Shown here: piece after piece, positions 56,560 to 64,000 of the stretch
Numbering within the stretch: position 1 is the first letter of the stretch
How the letters are laid out: each line of letters opens with the position of its first letter
NCBI RefSeq assembly: GCF_000010345.1
Contig: NC_009663.1
Location: 558,001-622,000, forward strand
DNA: 64,000 bases
Reading direction: 5' to 3'
From: Sulfurovum sp. NBC37-1
Lineage (GTDB): Bacteria; Campylobacterota; Campylobacteria; Campylobacterales; Sulfurovaceae
Translations under genes and position numbers: made by a program
Notes under the pieces: generated by a model
Database searches by the model: none
Told to the model about the DNA's origin: nothing
Seen by the model: the letters and a program-made list of their open reading frames with translations, nothing else

Positions 56560-57720
56560 ATGAGAAAAGTATTGATAGGAATTATGTGTACGGGTGTGAC
56601 ACTTTTTGCTGCGCAGAATTCGGGGACGTTCAGTAAGGTTTTTGGCGGTGATGAAGATGATGTCGCAAAGGCTGTTGTCAGGACGGAGAATGGCTTTATG
56701 ATCGCAGGAAAGACCAAGAGTTTTACGCAGGACAGGGACTTTGATGCCTACCTGATCAATATAGACAAGAACGGTAAAAAGATCTGGTCGAAAGTCTACG
56801 GCGGGGAAGATGACGAAGAGGCGAATGCGATTGTGCGTCAGGGAAATGATTATGTCTTTATGGGATCTACGGAGACTTACGGCAATGAACGCATGAGCTT
56901 TTATATGGTGAAAGTGAACAGTGAAGGCAAGCCCTACTGGCAGACGACATTCTATCGTGATGACTCAGATGAGTATTACGGTACGGCAGTGGTTGCTGAC
57001 GGGGAGGAACTGGTCTTTGCCGGATATGAACGACACTTACAGTTTTTTGATGAAGACCTTAGCCCATACATTTTTAAAACCGACAAAGATGGGGACAAGG
57101 TTTGGGGTGGCTACTATGGCGGCAAAGATGATGACCGTGTTTATGGTCTTATTGCCGCCGATAACGGCTATCTGGCGGTGGGAGATACGGAGAGTTACGG
57201 CCATGGTGACCGTGATGCCTATATGGTGAAGCTCGACAAGTCGGGAAAAAAAGAGTGGCATGCTGCTTTCGGTGGCAAAGATGATGACAGTGCACGTGCA
57301 GTTTTAGCGACGAAGGACGGGTATCTGCTTGTAGGGAATACGGACAGTTTTGGACGAAACTACATGAATGCCTATGTGGTAAAGACAGACAAAAAAGGTA
57401 AGCTGCTTTGGGAAAAAAGTTACGGGGGAAGCCATGAGGATGAAGCGTTTGCCGTTGCTCCAAGTGCCGATGGCGGGTTTGTGGTCGTTGGGCGGAGCGA
57501 GAGTTTTACCAGACGTAACGGCTTCGATCTCTACCTTTTCAAAATAGACAGCAACGGCAAGTTGCTCTGGGAGAGGACCTACGGCGGTGAGGCAGATGAT
57601 GTAGGCTATGACATTGTGGCACTTGAAGACGGATACCTTATTGTCGGGGATAAGAAAACAGATAGAAGAAGAGACAGTGATGTCTGGGTACTGAAAGTGG
57701 ATCTCAAGGGCCGACTTTAA
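56560..57720 (+). CDS. secreted propeller-repeat protein
   Basis: 386 residues. A signal peptide (about 1-18) is followed by about seven repeats of roughly 50 residues with the pattern YGG/FGG-x-DDD-A-x-A-V, G-Y-L-V-V-G-x-T-x-S-F-G and D-x-Y-L-V-K-D-x-x-G-K-x-x-W. This periodicity suggests a seven-bladed beta propeller in the periplasm or outside. The acidic DDD/DDE turns might bind Ca2+. The ATG at 56560 is preceded by GGGAGAG; an ATG 33 bases earlier is not. Function unknown. Confidence 0.82.
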   Translation: MRKVLIGIMCTGVTLFAAQNSGTFSKVFGGDEDDVAKAVVRTENGFMIAGKTKSFTQDRDFDAYLINIDKNGKKIWSKVYGGEDDEEANAIVRQGNDYVFMGSTETYGNERMSFYMVKVNSEGKPYWQTTFYRDDSDEYYGTAVVADGEELVFAGYERHLQFFDEDLSPYIFKTDKDGDKVWGGYYGGKDDDRVYGLIAADNGYLAVGDTESYGHGDRDAYMVKLDKSGKKEWHAAFGGKDDDSARAVLATKDGYLLVGNTDSFGRNYMNAYVVKTDKKGKLLWEKSYGGSHEDEAFAVAPSADGGFVVVGRSESFTRRNGFDLYLFKIDSNGKLLWERTYGGEADDVGYDIVALEDGYLIVGDKKTDRRRDSDVWVLKVDLKGRL

Positions 57721-57731
57721 CGCTATTTGGA

Positions 57732-57737
57732 TATAAT
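57732..57737 (+). promoter_or_regulatory. -10 box of the fusion-protein/molybdoenzyme pair
   Basis: TATAAT in TTTGGATATAATCGGTG, 25 bases before the start at 57762, right after the preceding stop. Confidence 0.5.
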
Positions 57738-57761
57738 CGGTGAAAAAAAGAGACAGAGTAT

Positions 57762-58553
57762 ATGAAAATATTGGTTTGGTTTTTACTGCCGCTGTTCATG
57801 TTCGCCAAGATGCATTATGCCAAGGTGGAGCCTTATGAAAGTGTGGTACTGAAGTCCGCAGTAAGCGGGCTAGTACTCGAGGCTGACCTGGATGCCGAGG
57901 GTACGATGGTGGAAGACAGAAGGGTGATCCATCTAGACGATGTTATGGACAACATTAATCTCAAGGACAGCCAGAAAAGTGTACAGCTTCTTGAACAGAT
58001 GATCAGTATCAATCAGGACATAGCCGGCAGTCTGAGCAGCACGGTCAAGAGACAGGAAGGGTACTATCAGCGTATCTCGAAACTGAGTACTGCTTCAAAG
58101 ACCCAAAAAGATACTGCCTACAACAGTTATACTTCTGCAAAGACACAATACCTCTCCACACGTGAAAAGATCGTCAGTCTTGAGAAACAGCTTATCGATA
58201 CAAAATACAAAGTAGCGCTTCTGAGCGATACAATAGGAAAAAAATCGATCGTTCTGAAGAAAAAATACCTCTATAAACTGATGGTGCGCGAGGGAGATTT
58301 TGTCAATCCGGGTACGCCGTTGGCCGAGGTACAGGATATCAGCAAAGCCAAGCTGGTACTTTTCCTTGAACCTGAAGAACTTAAAGACCTAAAAAGCAGA
58401 ACAGTTTATATCGATGGAAAGAAAACGGCATATAGAATCAATAAGGTCTGGAATGTGGCAGATGAAAAATTCATCTCTTCCTACCGTGCGGAGATATACA
58501 TCCCTGCGCCCAAAGAGCGGTTTTCAAAACTTTTGAAGGTTGAACTGAAATGA
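57762..58553 (+). CDS. HlyD-like membrane fusion protein
   Basis: 263 residues. A signal peptide (about 1-15) precedes a short lipoyl-like strand region (VSGLVLEADLDAEGTMV), a long coiled-coil hairpin (about 65-150), the second half (LYKLMVREGDFVNPGTPLAEVQ, about 168-190) and a beta segment. It lacks the C-terminal membrane-proximal domain, as do the other two adaptors of the window, but is not close to them. It overlaps the next gene by four bases (ATGA). No pump gene follows directly; a TolC-family gene lies at 63469. Confidence 0.8.
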   Translation: MKILVWFLLPLFMFAKMHYAKVEPYESVVLKSAVSGLVLEADLDAEGTMVEDRRVIHLDDVMDNINLKDSQKSVQLLEQMISINQDIAGSLSSTVKRQEGYYQRISKLSTASKTQKDTAYNSYTSAKTQYLSTREKIVSLEKQLIDTKYKVALLSDTIGKKSIVLKKKYLYKLMVREGDFVNPGTPLAEVQDISKAKLVLFLEPEELKDLKSRTVYIDGKKTAYRINKVWNVADEKFISSYRAEIYIPAPKERFSKLLKVELK

Positions 58554-60334
58554 AAGAGACAGCATGCGGACTTGACTGCTATGATGCCTGCAGGATCATT
58601 GTAGAAGATGATAAATTCAAAATGAAAGGGGACAAAGAGCATCCCGCAGGCAACGGTGCGCTTTGCGCACTCCTCAACAAACATATGTTCGAAACACCTC
58701 GTATCGAGAAACCGCGTATCGACGGCAGAGAAGTGAGCATGGAAGAGGCGATGCAGGCGGTTGCGGAGGCATTTAAAGCAGAGAAGTCTCTGCTTTGGAG
58801 AGGCTCGGGGAACCTGGGTGTCATGCAGGAGATCACCGATCTTTTCATGGAAAAAATAGACGGTACACTGACCAGGGGAAGTCTTTGTGACGGGGCAGGC
58901 GATGCGGGGATCATCATGGGACGAGGTATCAACAGGAACCTTCCGCTTGAGCAGATAGGAAAGGCTGAGACCGTTGTGGTCTGGGGACGGAACGTTACCG
59001 TGACCAATTCGCATATCATGCCTTTTCTAGAAGGTAAACACATTGTGGTGATAGACCCGGTAAAGACTGCCATAGCCAAAAAGGCTGACCTGCATATTCA
59101 GATACAGCCGAGAACCGACTACTATGTGGCGATCATGCTGGCACGTTTCATTTTCATGGAAGATACCGAAGATACCGAGTGGATGGACGAGTTTGCACCC
59201 GAGTATGAGGACTTCTACGACTATACACGTGAACACCGTATCAAAGCCATACTGGCCTACATCGGAGTCGATCTGGGAGATATGGGACGTATTTTGAACT
59301 ACCTACGTGACAGAAAAGTGGTCTTTCTTGTGGGTAGCGGTGTACAGAAATACTCTACAGGAGCCTACACGATGCATGCCATTGACTCCCTGGCGGCAAC
59401 GCTTGGGCTTTTTGGAAAAGAGGGGTGCGGGGTGAGTTACCTTTCAAACTCCAAATTGGGATTTGAGAATCCTTTTGAGGTGGAGTGCAAGCGTGTGCCA
59501 AAAGCGACAACGGAGTTCTCCAGCTTTGAAACAGTATTGGTACAGGGAGGGAACCCTGCCGAGTCCATGCCCGACAGCAACGGTGTCATCAAAGAGCTCG
59601 AAGCGGTCGAGAACCTGATCTATTTCGGCCTGTATGAGAATGAAACGTCCAAAAGGGCAAAGATCGTCATTCCCGCAAAGAACTTCTTTGAAAAAGAAGA
59701 TGTCAGGCTGAGTTACGGACATCAGTATGTCCAGAAAATGAATAAAATTCTTGACTCCGATATTGGTATCAGCGAATATGATTTCACCAGGAGACTCTTC
59801 AACCTGTTCGGATTTGACGGTTTACAGTCCGAGGAGTACTACTTGGATGCCTGGCTGTCCCAGTGTGAGAGGGAAGGGGAGCATTACATCTCTCCCGCAC
59901 ATCAGGACGCACCTTATGCCGAAGGCTTCGGAGAAGAAGATGATGAATTCGAGTTCATAGATGAGTTCGAAGATGACTTCATCAATACCAAACGTTTCAG
60001 AAAGTACCGAAAGGAGAGCAAGAACAAACCCAAAGACGAAAGCTTCTGGCTGTTGACACCCAAGTCTTCCAAATCGCTCAATACGCAGTTCGTCAGAGAA
60101 GATACCGTACAGTTGCCACCCGATACCGGTTATACCGAGGGGGAGAGGGTCAAAGTAAGTTCAGAGCACGGCTCTGCAGAATTTACGGTCAGAATCAATG
60201 AAGATCTCAGGCCTGACTGTCTCATCATTACTGCCAATACTGTAGGGGTGAACTATCTGACTCCTTGTATTTTGAGTGACGGGGGAGAGAATGCCTGTTA
60301 TCAGGAGGTTAAAGTACTGGTTGAAAGAGTTTAA
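58550..60334 (+). CDS. molybdopterin-dependent oxidoreductase, short DMSO-reductase-family member
   Basis: 594 residues, short for the family (usually 700-900). N-terminal cysteines CGLDCYDAC (6-14) and a fourth near 37 are arranged as a [4Fe-4S] site. Molybdopterin-binding segments follow (about 75-180), with TRGSLCDGAGDAG near 103-115, LVGSGVQKYSTG near 264 and a C-terminal cofactor domain (about 490-594). A very acidic insert (about 462-481) precedes the last domain. There is no Tat or Sec leader, so it should be cytoplasmic. The substrate is unknown; formate dehydrogenase-like and other groups remain possible. The start lies inside the end of a fusion-protein gene. Confidence 0.85.
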   Translation: MKETACGLDCYDACRIIVEDDKFKMKGDKEHPAGNGALCALLNKHMFETPRIEKPRIDGREVSMEEAMQAVAEAFKAEKSLLWRGSGNLGVMQEITDLFMEKIDGTLTRGSLCDGAGDAGIIMGRGINRNLPLEQIGKAETVVVWGRNVTVTNSHIMPFLEGKHIVVIDPVKTAIAKKADLHIQIQPRTDYYVAIMLARFIFMEDTEDTEWMDEFAPEYEDFYDYTREHRIKAILAYIGVDLGDMGRILNYLRDRKVVFLVGSGVQKYSTGAYTMHAIDSLAATLGLFGKEGCGVSYLSNSKLGFENPFEVECKRVPKATTEFSSFETVLVQGGNPAESMPDSNGVIKELEAVENLIYFGLYENETSKRAKIVIPAKNFFEKEDVRLSYGHQYVQKMNKILDSDIGISEYDFTRRLFNLFGFDGLQSEEYYLDAWLSQCEREGEHYISPAHQDAPYAEGFGEEDDEFEFIDEFEDDFINTKRFRKYRKESKNKPKDESFWLLTPKSSKSLNTQFVREDTVQLPPDTGYTEGERVKVSSEHGSAEFTVRINEDLRPDCLIITANTVGVNYLTPCILSDGGENACYQEVKVLVERV

Positions 60335-60368
60335 CTCGGATCAAGCAATTCTAATGCATAATCCGGGT

Positions 60369-60617
60369 TTAAAAGCCCGTTTCCGCCCGGCACATCTGCC
60401 GCAGGTCGTTCTCTTTGATCAGCCAGCAGCTGTTCTTGTGTTCCGCTGTCGCTTCGCAGTACGCTTTCATATCGTTCTCTTTGATAAGCCAGCAGGACTT
60501 TTTCCCTTCAAATTTACTTTCGCACAGATGCCTTTTATCTTCATTCCTAATCTGCCAGCAATGTGCTGCATGCAAGGTCGTATACATCAAAAAACAGGCG
60601 ATCAGAACTCTATACAT
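60369..60617 (-). CDS. small secreted Cys/Trp-repeat protein
   Basis: 82 residues. A signal peptide (about 1-17) is followed by three tandem repeats of 22-23 residues of the form S/H-C-W-x-I-K/R-x-x-D-x-x-x-x-C-x-A/S. The second and third repeats share CWLIKEND. Six cysteines, two per repeat, suggest three disulfides or metal sites. It overlaps the end of the permease gene upstream by eight bases, so they are one transcript. Function unknown. Confidence 0.72.
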   Translation of the reverse strand: MYRVLIACFLMYTTLHAAHCWQIRNEDKRHLCESKFEGKKSCWLIKENDMKAYCEATAEHKNSCWLIKENDLRQMCRAETGF

Positions 60618-61647
60618 CTATAATCGCCTTTGTATCTTCTCCGGAGCCAAGCATGGTTGCTATCCATTTGGTATTGGGCTGTGTGTTGAGTACGATTTTG
60701 ATGATGACGGTAAGCGGAACGGAGAGAAGCATACCTATGGGTCCAAGCAGCCATCCCCAGAAGATCAACGAGAGAAAGACAATGAGCGTGGAGAGCCCCA
60801 GGCCTTTTCCCAGGATGCGAGGTTCGAGTATGGAACCGATCAGAACATTAACCAGAAGGTATGCTCCCGCAGCGATCAGGGCGGTTGTGATGTTGAACTG
60901 TACCAGAGCCATCATGACGGCCGGTATGGCTGCAAGGATGGAACCGATATTGGGGATGAAGTTGAGCAGGAATGCCAGCAGTCCCCAAAGTACGGCATAG
61001 TGAATACCCAGCATTTTCAAGATGATCGTGATGATAAGCCCCGTAGCGGCAGAGGTCAGTGTTTTGAGCAGGATATAGTGTTTGATCTTACCGCTTACCT
61101 CGGTCACGGTTGCAAGCCCTTTGACATTGGTCTGTGCCAGCTTTGCAGTAAACTGTGAGATCTCCATCAGCATGAAGATGACGGTCATGATGATCATGAA
61201 AGAGTTGGTCAGGAGAGAACCAAAACTTCTGAGTGTGCCGGCAATGTAGTGCATAACACTTCTTGTATGAAACATCGCGAGAAAATCGTCTTTGGGAACA
61301 TGGATACCCCAGTTGTCCAGTCTGTCAAAAATATGGCTCAGGTCCGTACGGAGTTTAGCTTCATACATGGGGACATTCTGGCTGAAGTCCTGTACGGAGT
61401 TCCCTATAAGCGTAATCATGGAACTGATGACAAGGAAAAGGAACAATACAATGATGAGAAGGGCCAATATCTCATGGACGCCCATCTTTTTGAGCCACAG
61501 ATAAAAAGGGGAGAGGATGGTTGCCAGGAAAAGGGCAAGCAGAAAGGGGACTATAATCACCGCAGCCATTTTGATGCCGGCCAGGATGATGACAATAGAA
61601 GCCATTACCATGAGGGTGTAGCCTATCTTTGCATGTTGCTCCTGCAT
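60610..61647 (-). CDS. AI-2E family (PerM-like) transporter
   Basis: 345 residues with about eight hydrophobic helices: two near the N-terminus (about 9-50), one at about 60-85, then after a soluble stretch (about 86-140) the remaining helices to about 325. The C-terminal GSILEPRILGKGLGLSTLIVFLSLIFWGW segment is characteristic of this family. Members have been linked to AI-2 export, ion antiport and other roles, so the substrate is open. Divergent from the small lipoprotein gene at 61708. Confidence 0.88.
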   Translation of the reverse strand: MQEQHAKIGYTLMVMASIVIILAGIKMAAVIIVPFLLALFLATILSPFYLWLKKMGVHEILALLIIVLFLFLVISSMITLIGNSVQDFSQNVPMYEAKLRTDLSHIFDRLDNWGIHVPKDDFLAMFHTRSVMHYIAGTLRSFGSLLTNSFMIIMTVIFMLMEISQFTAKLAQTNVKGLATVTEVSGKIKHYILLKTLTSAATGLIITIILKMLGIHYAVLWGLLAFLLNFIPNIGSILAAIPAVMMALVQFNITTALIAAGAYLLVNVLIGSILEPRILGKGLGLSTLIVFLSLIFWGWLLGPIGMLLSVPLTVIIKIVLNTQPNTKWIATMLGSGEDTKAIIDV

Positions 61648-61707
61648 GATCTCCCCTGTTACAATTTATGCTATTATAACAGATAATAGTGTGAGGAAGG
61701 GCTACAA

Positions 61708-61809
61708 ATGAAAAAAGAGAGAATGATTGTCGTTTTGCTGCTTACTGTCGCGGCTTTCATACTGACGGCGTGCAGCACCTATATTATTCCCATCCCTATA
61801 CCGGTATGA
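61708..61809 (+). CDS. very small lipoprotein
   Basis: 33 residues: basic N-terminus (MKKERM), a hydrophobic stretch and a lipobox LTAC ending at C22, followed by STYIIPIPIPV. The processed lipopeptide would be only about 12 residues with a Pro-Ile tail. A good ribosome binding site (GAGGAAGG) lies at the right spacing and a -10-like TATTATAAC is upstream. Entericidin-like small lipoproteins are a loose comparison only. Confidence 0.6.
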   Translation: MKKERMIVVLLLTVAAFILTACSTYIIPIPIPV

Positions 61810-61828
61810 TCTCTGAAAGACCCTAATC

Positions 61829-62131
61829 TCATCCGAAAAAGCTTTTGGCAAAGACCATAGATCCAAAGATGAAGATGGTCATGCCGCTGAAAAAACGGAT
61901 ATAGAAGCGGTTGGAGATCATCATGGAGACGACTACCCCAGCCAGGGTCGTGAGAATGAGCAGTCCGAACAGTATGAACATCAGTGTTGCTACATGCGTA
62001 GGGAAAGTCATGGGCGGTTCATCGGGAAGCACAAACGTTTGCAGCCCGACAGTCGCGAGCCAGAGATAGATCAATACAGAGAAAAATGCTGTCCAGAAAA
62101 GAAACTGTATCTTTCCGCTTCTATAGATCAC
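61829..62131 (-). CDS. small membrane protein of unknown function
   Basis: 100 residues with three predicted membrane helices (about 9-29, 46-70 and 77-97). No motif is recognised. It is convergent with the lipoprotein gene at 61708 and divergent from argD. Confidence 0.65.
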   Translation of the reverse strand: MIYRSGKIQFLFWTAFFSVLIYLWLATVGLQTFVLPDEPPMTFPTHVATLMFILFGLLILTTLAGVVVSMMISNRFYIRFFSGMTIFIFGSMVFAKSFFG

Positions 62132-62210
62132 AAAAAACCTTTTTTGCTAATTATATCATTTTTACCTCATGGCTGTGAACAAGAAAAAATCATTTTTCAA
62201 CACACTCTGC

Positions 62211-62216
62211 TATAAT
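62211..62216 (+). promoter_or_regulatory. -10 box of argD
   Basis: TATAAT in CTCTGCTATAATATCAAC. Confidence 0.5.
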
Positions 62217-62281
62217 ATCAACACTTAAAAGAGTGATTCTGACACATGATCGGAATGACGATAACAGGAACGGAAAAGAAC

Positions 62282-63472
62282 ATGACACTGGAAGAATTGG
62301 ACAAAAAATACGTACTGCAAACCTATGCGCGTGATTACACGAACTTTGTAAAGGGTGTGGGGTCTACACTGTATGATGAGAACGGGCGTGACTACATAGA
62401 CTTCGCTTCGGGGATTGCGGTGAACTCTGTGGGACACGGGAATGAGAGACTGACCTCTGCCATTTGTGAACAGGCTAAGAAGATCATCCACATCTCCAAC
62501 CTGCAGGTGATAGAACCTCAGGCAAAGCTGGCGCAGAGAATGGTGGAGCTTTCAGGCTATGACATGGGTGTTTTCTTTGCCAACTCGGGTGCCGAGGCGA
62601 ACGAAGGGGCGATTAAGATCGCGCGAAAGTACGGTGAGACGAAGTTCGACAACAAACGATACAAAGTCATTACGCTGGAACACTCCTTCCACGGTCGTAC
62701 CATCACAACGGTCAAGGCGACAGGACAGAAGAGTTTTCATACACCGAACTTCTCACCCTATCCTGCCGGGTTCAGTTATGTGCCGAGCATTGCGGATGTC
62801 TATGATGCCATCAATGACGAGACGGTTGCGGTATTGCTCGAACTGGTGCAGGGTGAGGGGGGAGTGCAGCCTTTTGAGAAAGAGGAGATACAGAAGCTTG
62901 CCGCCCACCTCAAAGAAAAGAATGTGCTGCTCATCGTCGATGAGGTACAGACAGGGGTTTACAGAACGGGTGAGTTCCTGGCATCGAACCTTTATGAAAT
63001 AGAACCCGACATCGTTACGCTTGCCAAAGGGCTTGGCGGGGGTGTACCTATCGGTGCGGTGATGACAAAGCACAAGGATGTACTGAGCACGGGAGACCAT
63101 GGAAGTACCTTCGGGGGCAACTACCTGAGTACGGCTGCAGGACTTGCCGTTCTGGATATACTTTCCGAACTTTACGATAACGGCGGACTGCATGAAACAC
63201 TGCTCTATTTTGAAGTGAAGCTTCAGGAGATAGCGGCAAAGTATGAGAATCTTTTTGAAAAAGAGGTCGGACTCGGTCTGATGCGCGGATTGCGTGCAAA
63301 GAATGCCGAAGTACAGGGATCTGTGATAAAGAACAGTCTGAAAGAGGGGCTTGTCGTACTCAAGGCAGGGCGTAATACAGTACGCTTCCTGCCGAGTCTT
63401 ACGATCAGCAAAAATGAAATAGATGAAGGATTCAAGCGTTTTGAAATTGCCATTGATAAGGTACGTCTATGA
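62282..63472 (+). CDS. argD: acetylornithine aminotransferase
   Basis: 396 residues from the chosen ATG at 62282; a longer start at 62246 adds 12 residues and cannot be excluded. The N-terminus MTLEELDKKYVLQTYARDY matches the relatives I recall. It is a PLP enzyme of class III: FASGIAVNSVGHG near 37, SGAEANEGAIK near 98, the DEVQTG segment near 220 and the PLP lysine in TLAKGLGGGVPIGAV near 247. It makes N-acetylornithine in arginine synthesis. The stop overlaps the next start (ATGA). Confidence 0.93.
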   Translation: MTLEELDKKYVLQTYARDYTNFVKGVGSTLYDENGRDYIDFASGIAVNSVGHGNERLTSAICEQAKKIIHISNLQVIEPQAKLAQRMVELSGYDMGVFFANSGAEANEGAIKIARKYGETKFDNKRYKVITLEHSFHGRTITTVKATGQKSFHTPNFSPYPAGFSYVPSIADVYDAINDETVAVLLELVQGEGGVQPFEKEEIQKLAAHLKEKNVLLIVDEVQTGVYRTGEFLASNLYEIEPDIVTLAKGLGGGVPIGAVMTKHKDVLSTGDHGSTFGGNYLSTAAGLAVLDILSELYDNGGLHETLLYFEVKLQEIAAKYENLFEKEVGLGLMRGLRAKNAEVQGSVIKNSLKEGLVVLKAGRNTVRFLPSLTISKNEIDEGFKRFEIAIDKVRL

Positions 63473-64000
63473 AGCAAAGCTCCACAGACTACGCTGACAC
63501 TGGATCCACTTCAGCAGTGGGCTCACGCAACTGGTTGCGTTTGGTAGTGTTTGGTAGTCTTTGTGTTGCTTCTCTGCTTCAGGCGGATGAACTCGGAGAG
63601 ATACTTTCAGACACAAAAGAAACGCTCTTTGACTACCAGTTTCAGGGAAATGAACTACAGAGCGATATGCTTTCAAAAAGTTGGATCAATCCGGTGACGG
63701 TACGTTACGGAAGAGATTATACAACACGTTTCAGAACGGGGACCATTGATACCAGCAATTTTTCGGTCTATATAGACCAGCCGATCTTCAGGTCGGGCGG
63801 GATCTACTATGCCATCAAGTACTCCGGGGCATTGAGAAATGCGAATAGAGCCGACATCACATTACAGAGACGCCAGATGATCGGTGATGCCGTTGCGATC
63901 CTCTTTAAGCTCAAGCGTATCAAGCTCGAACAGCAGAAGATGAAATACCAGATCAAGAATGATATCATCGATATACAACAGAAACGTGACAGTTTTGAAG
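63469..64000 (+). CDS. TolC-family outer membrane protein, N-terminal part (runs off the window)
   Basis: At least 177 residues, cut at the window end. After an unusual polar stretch of 22 residues a signal peptide is seen (LRLVVFGSLCVASLLQA, about 23-39), then a start typical of TolC-family channels (SWINPVTVRYGRDY, later IYIDQPIFRSGGIYY and helical sequence). It overlaps argD by four bases. An in-frame TTG at 63535 would start right at the signal peptide, so the true start is uncertain. It may belong to an export system continuing downstream. Confidence 0.72.
   Translation, partial: MKQSSTDYADTGSTSAVGSRNWLRLVVFGSLCVASLLQADELGEILSDTKETLFDYQFQGNELQSDMLSKSWINPVTVRYGRDYTTRFRTGTIDTSNFSVYIDQPIFRSGGIYYAIKYSGALRNANRADITLQRRQMIGDAVAILFKLKRIKLEQQKMKYQIKNDIIDIQQKRDSFE

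Overview
The window looks like a chromosome segment of a chemolithoautotrophic member of the Campylobacterota (Epsilonproteobacteria), most like Sulfurovum or a close relative; this is my reading of the genes, not a database result. The pointers are the gene order hinT-pheS-pheT-ispH-aroA-rpsA-serA, which I recall in nearly the same order from Helicobacter; a four-subunit oorDABC 2-oxoglutarate:ferredoxin oxidoreductase; a monomeric NADP isocitrate dehydrogenase next to other reductive TCA cycle genes; moderately AT-rich coding DNA; and promoters that mostly show only a TATAAT-like -10 box.

Layout. 1-3758: an rRNA operon on the + strand (16S 3' end, tRNA-Ile(GAT), 23S, 5S). 4011-14973: housekeeping genes (argH, hinT, pheST, ispH, aroA, rpsA, serA). 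15193-20764: a tripartite efflux operon (TolC-like channel, short membrane fusion protein, and an RND pump split into two overlapping genes). 20877-24545: efp, then an AT-rich two-gene unit, a membrane GGDEF-EAL protein followed by an RpfF-type crotonase (DSF-type fatty-acid signal synthase candidate). 24576-32802: envelope and secreted proteins (a 1027-residue protein with a nearly identical tandem duplication, an 11-residue-repeat periplasmic protein, a monoheme cytochrome, a second fusion protein), then a flavoprotein, a DJ-1/PfpI protein and two small proteins. 32939-38646: dnaE and two secreted proteins, one sharing a domain with the 1027-residue protein. 38804-51541: a carbon-metabolism block holding icd, two malate dehydrogenases, a two-subunit class I fumarase, class II fumC, sucCD and oorDABC. 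Together these run the arc from oxaloacetate to isocitrate of the reductive TCA cycle, apart from fumarate reductase; ATP citrate lyase, fumarate reductase and pyruvate:ferredoxin oxidoreductase are not in the window. 51684-52127: an 11-copy heptamer array and the RNase P RNA gene. 52111-56463: a small island bounded by a 17-bp direct repeat of the rnpB 3' end, carrying an AAA/DUF4143 ATPase, a primase-helicase fusion and a decayed IS200-like element. 56560-64000: a propeller-repeat secreted protein, a fusion protein overlapping a molybdopterin oxidoreductase, a Cys/Trp-repeat peptide, a PerM-type permease, a tiny lipoprotein, a small membrane protein, argD and the start of another TolC-family gene.

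The most noteworthy items are (1) the rnpB-targeted island with its primase-helicase/ATPase module, (2) the putative DSF synthase paired with a membrane c-di-GMP enzyme, (3) adjacent malate dehydrogenases of which one has lost the NAD-selecting aspartate and gained flanking arginines, (4) the heptamer array against the rnpB promoter, and (5) several repeat-built envelope proteins. Functions are assigned by reading motifs and family resemblance by eye; no searches were run.
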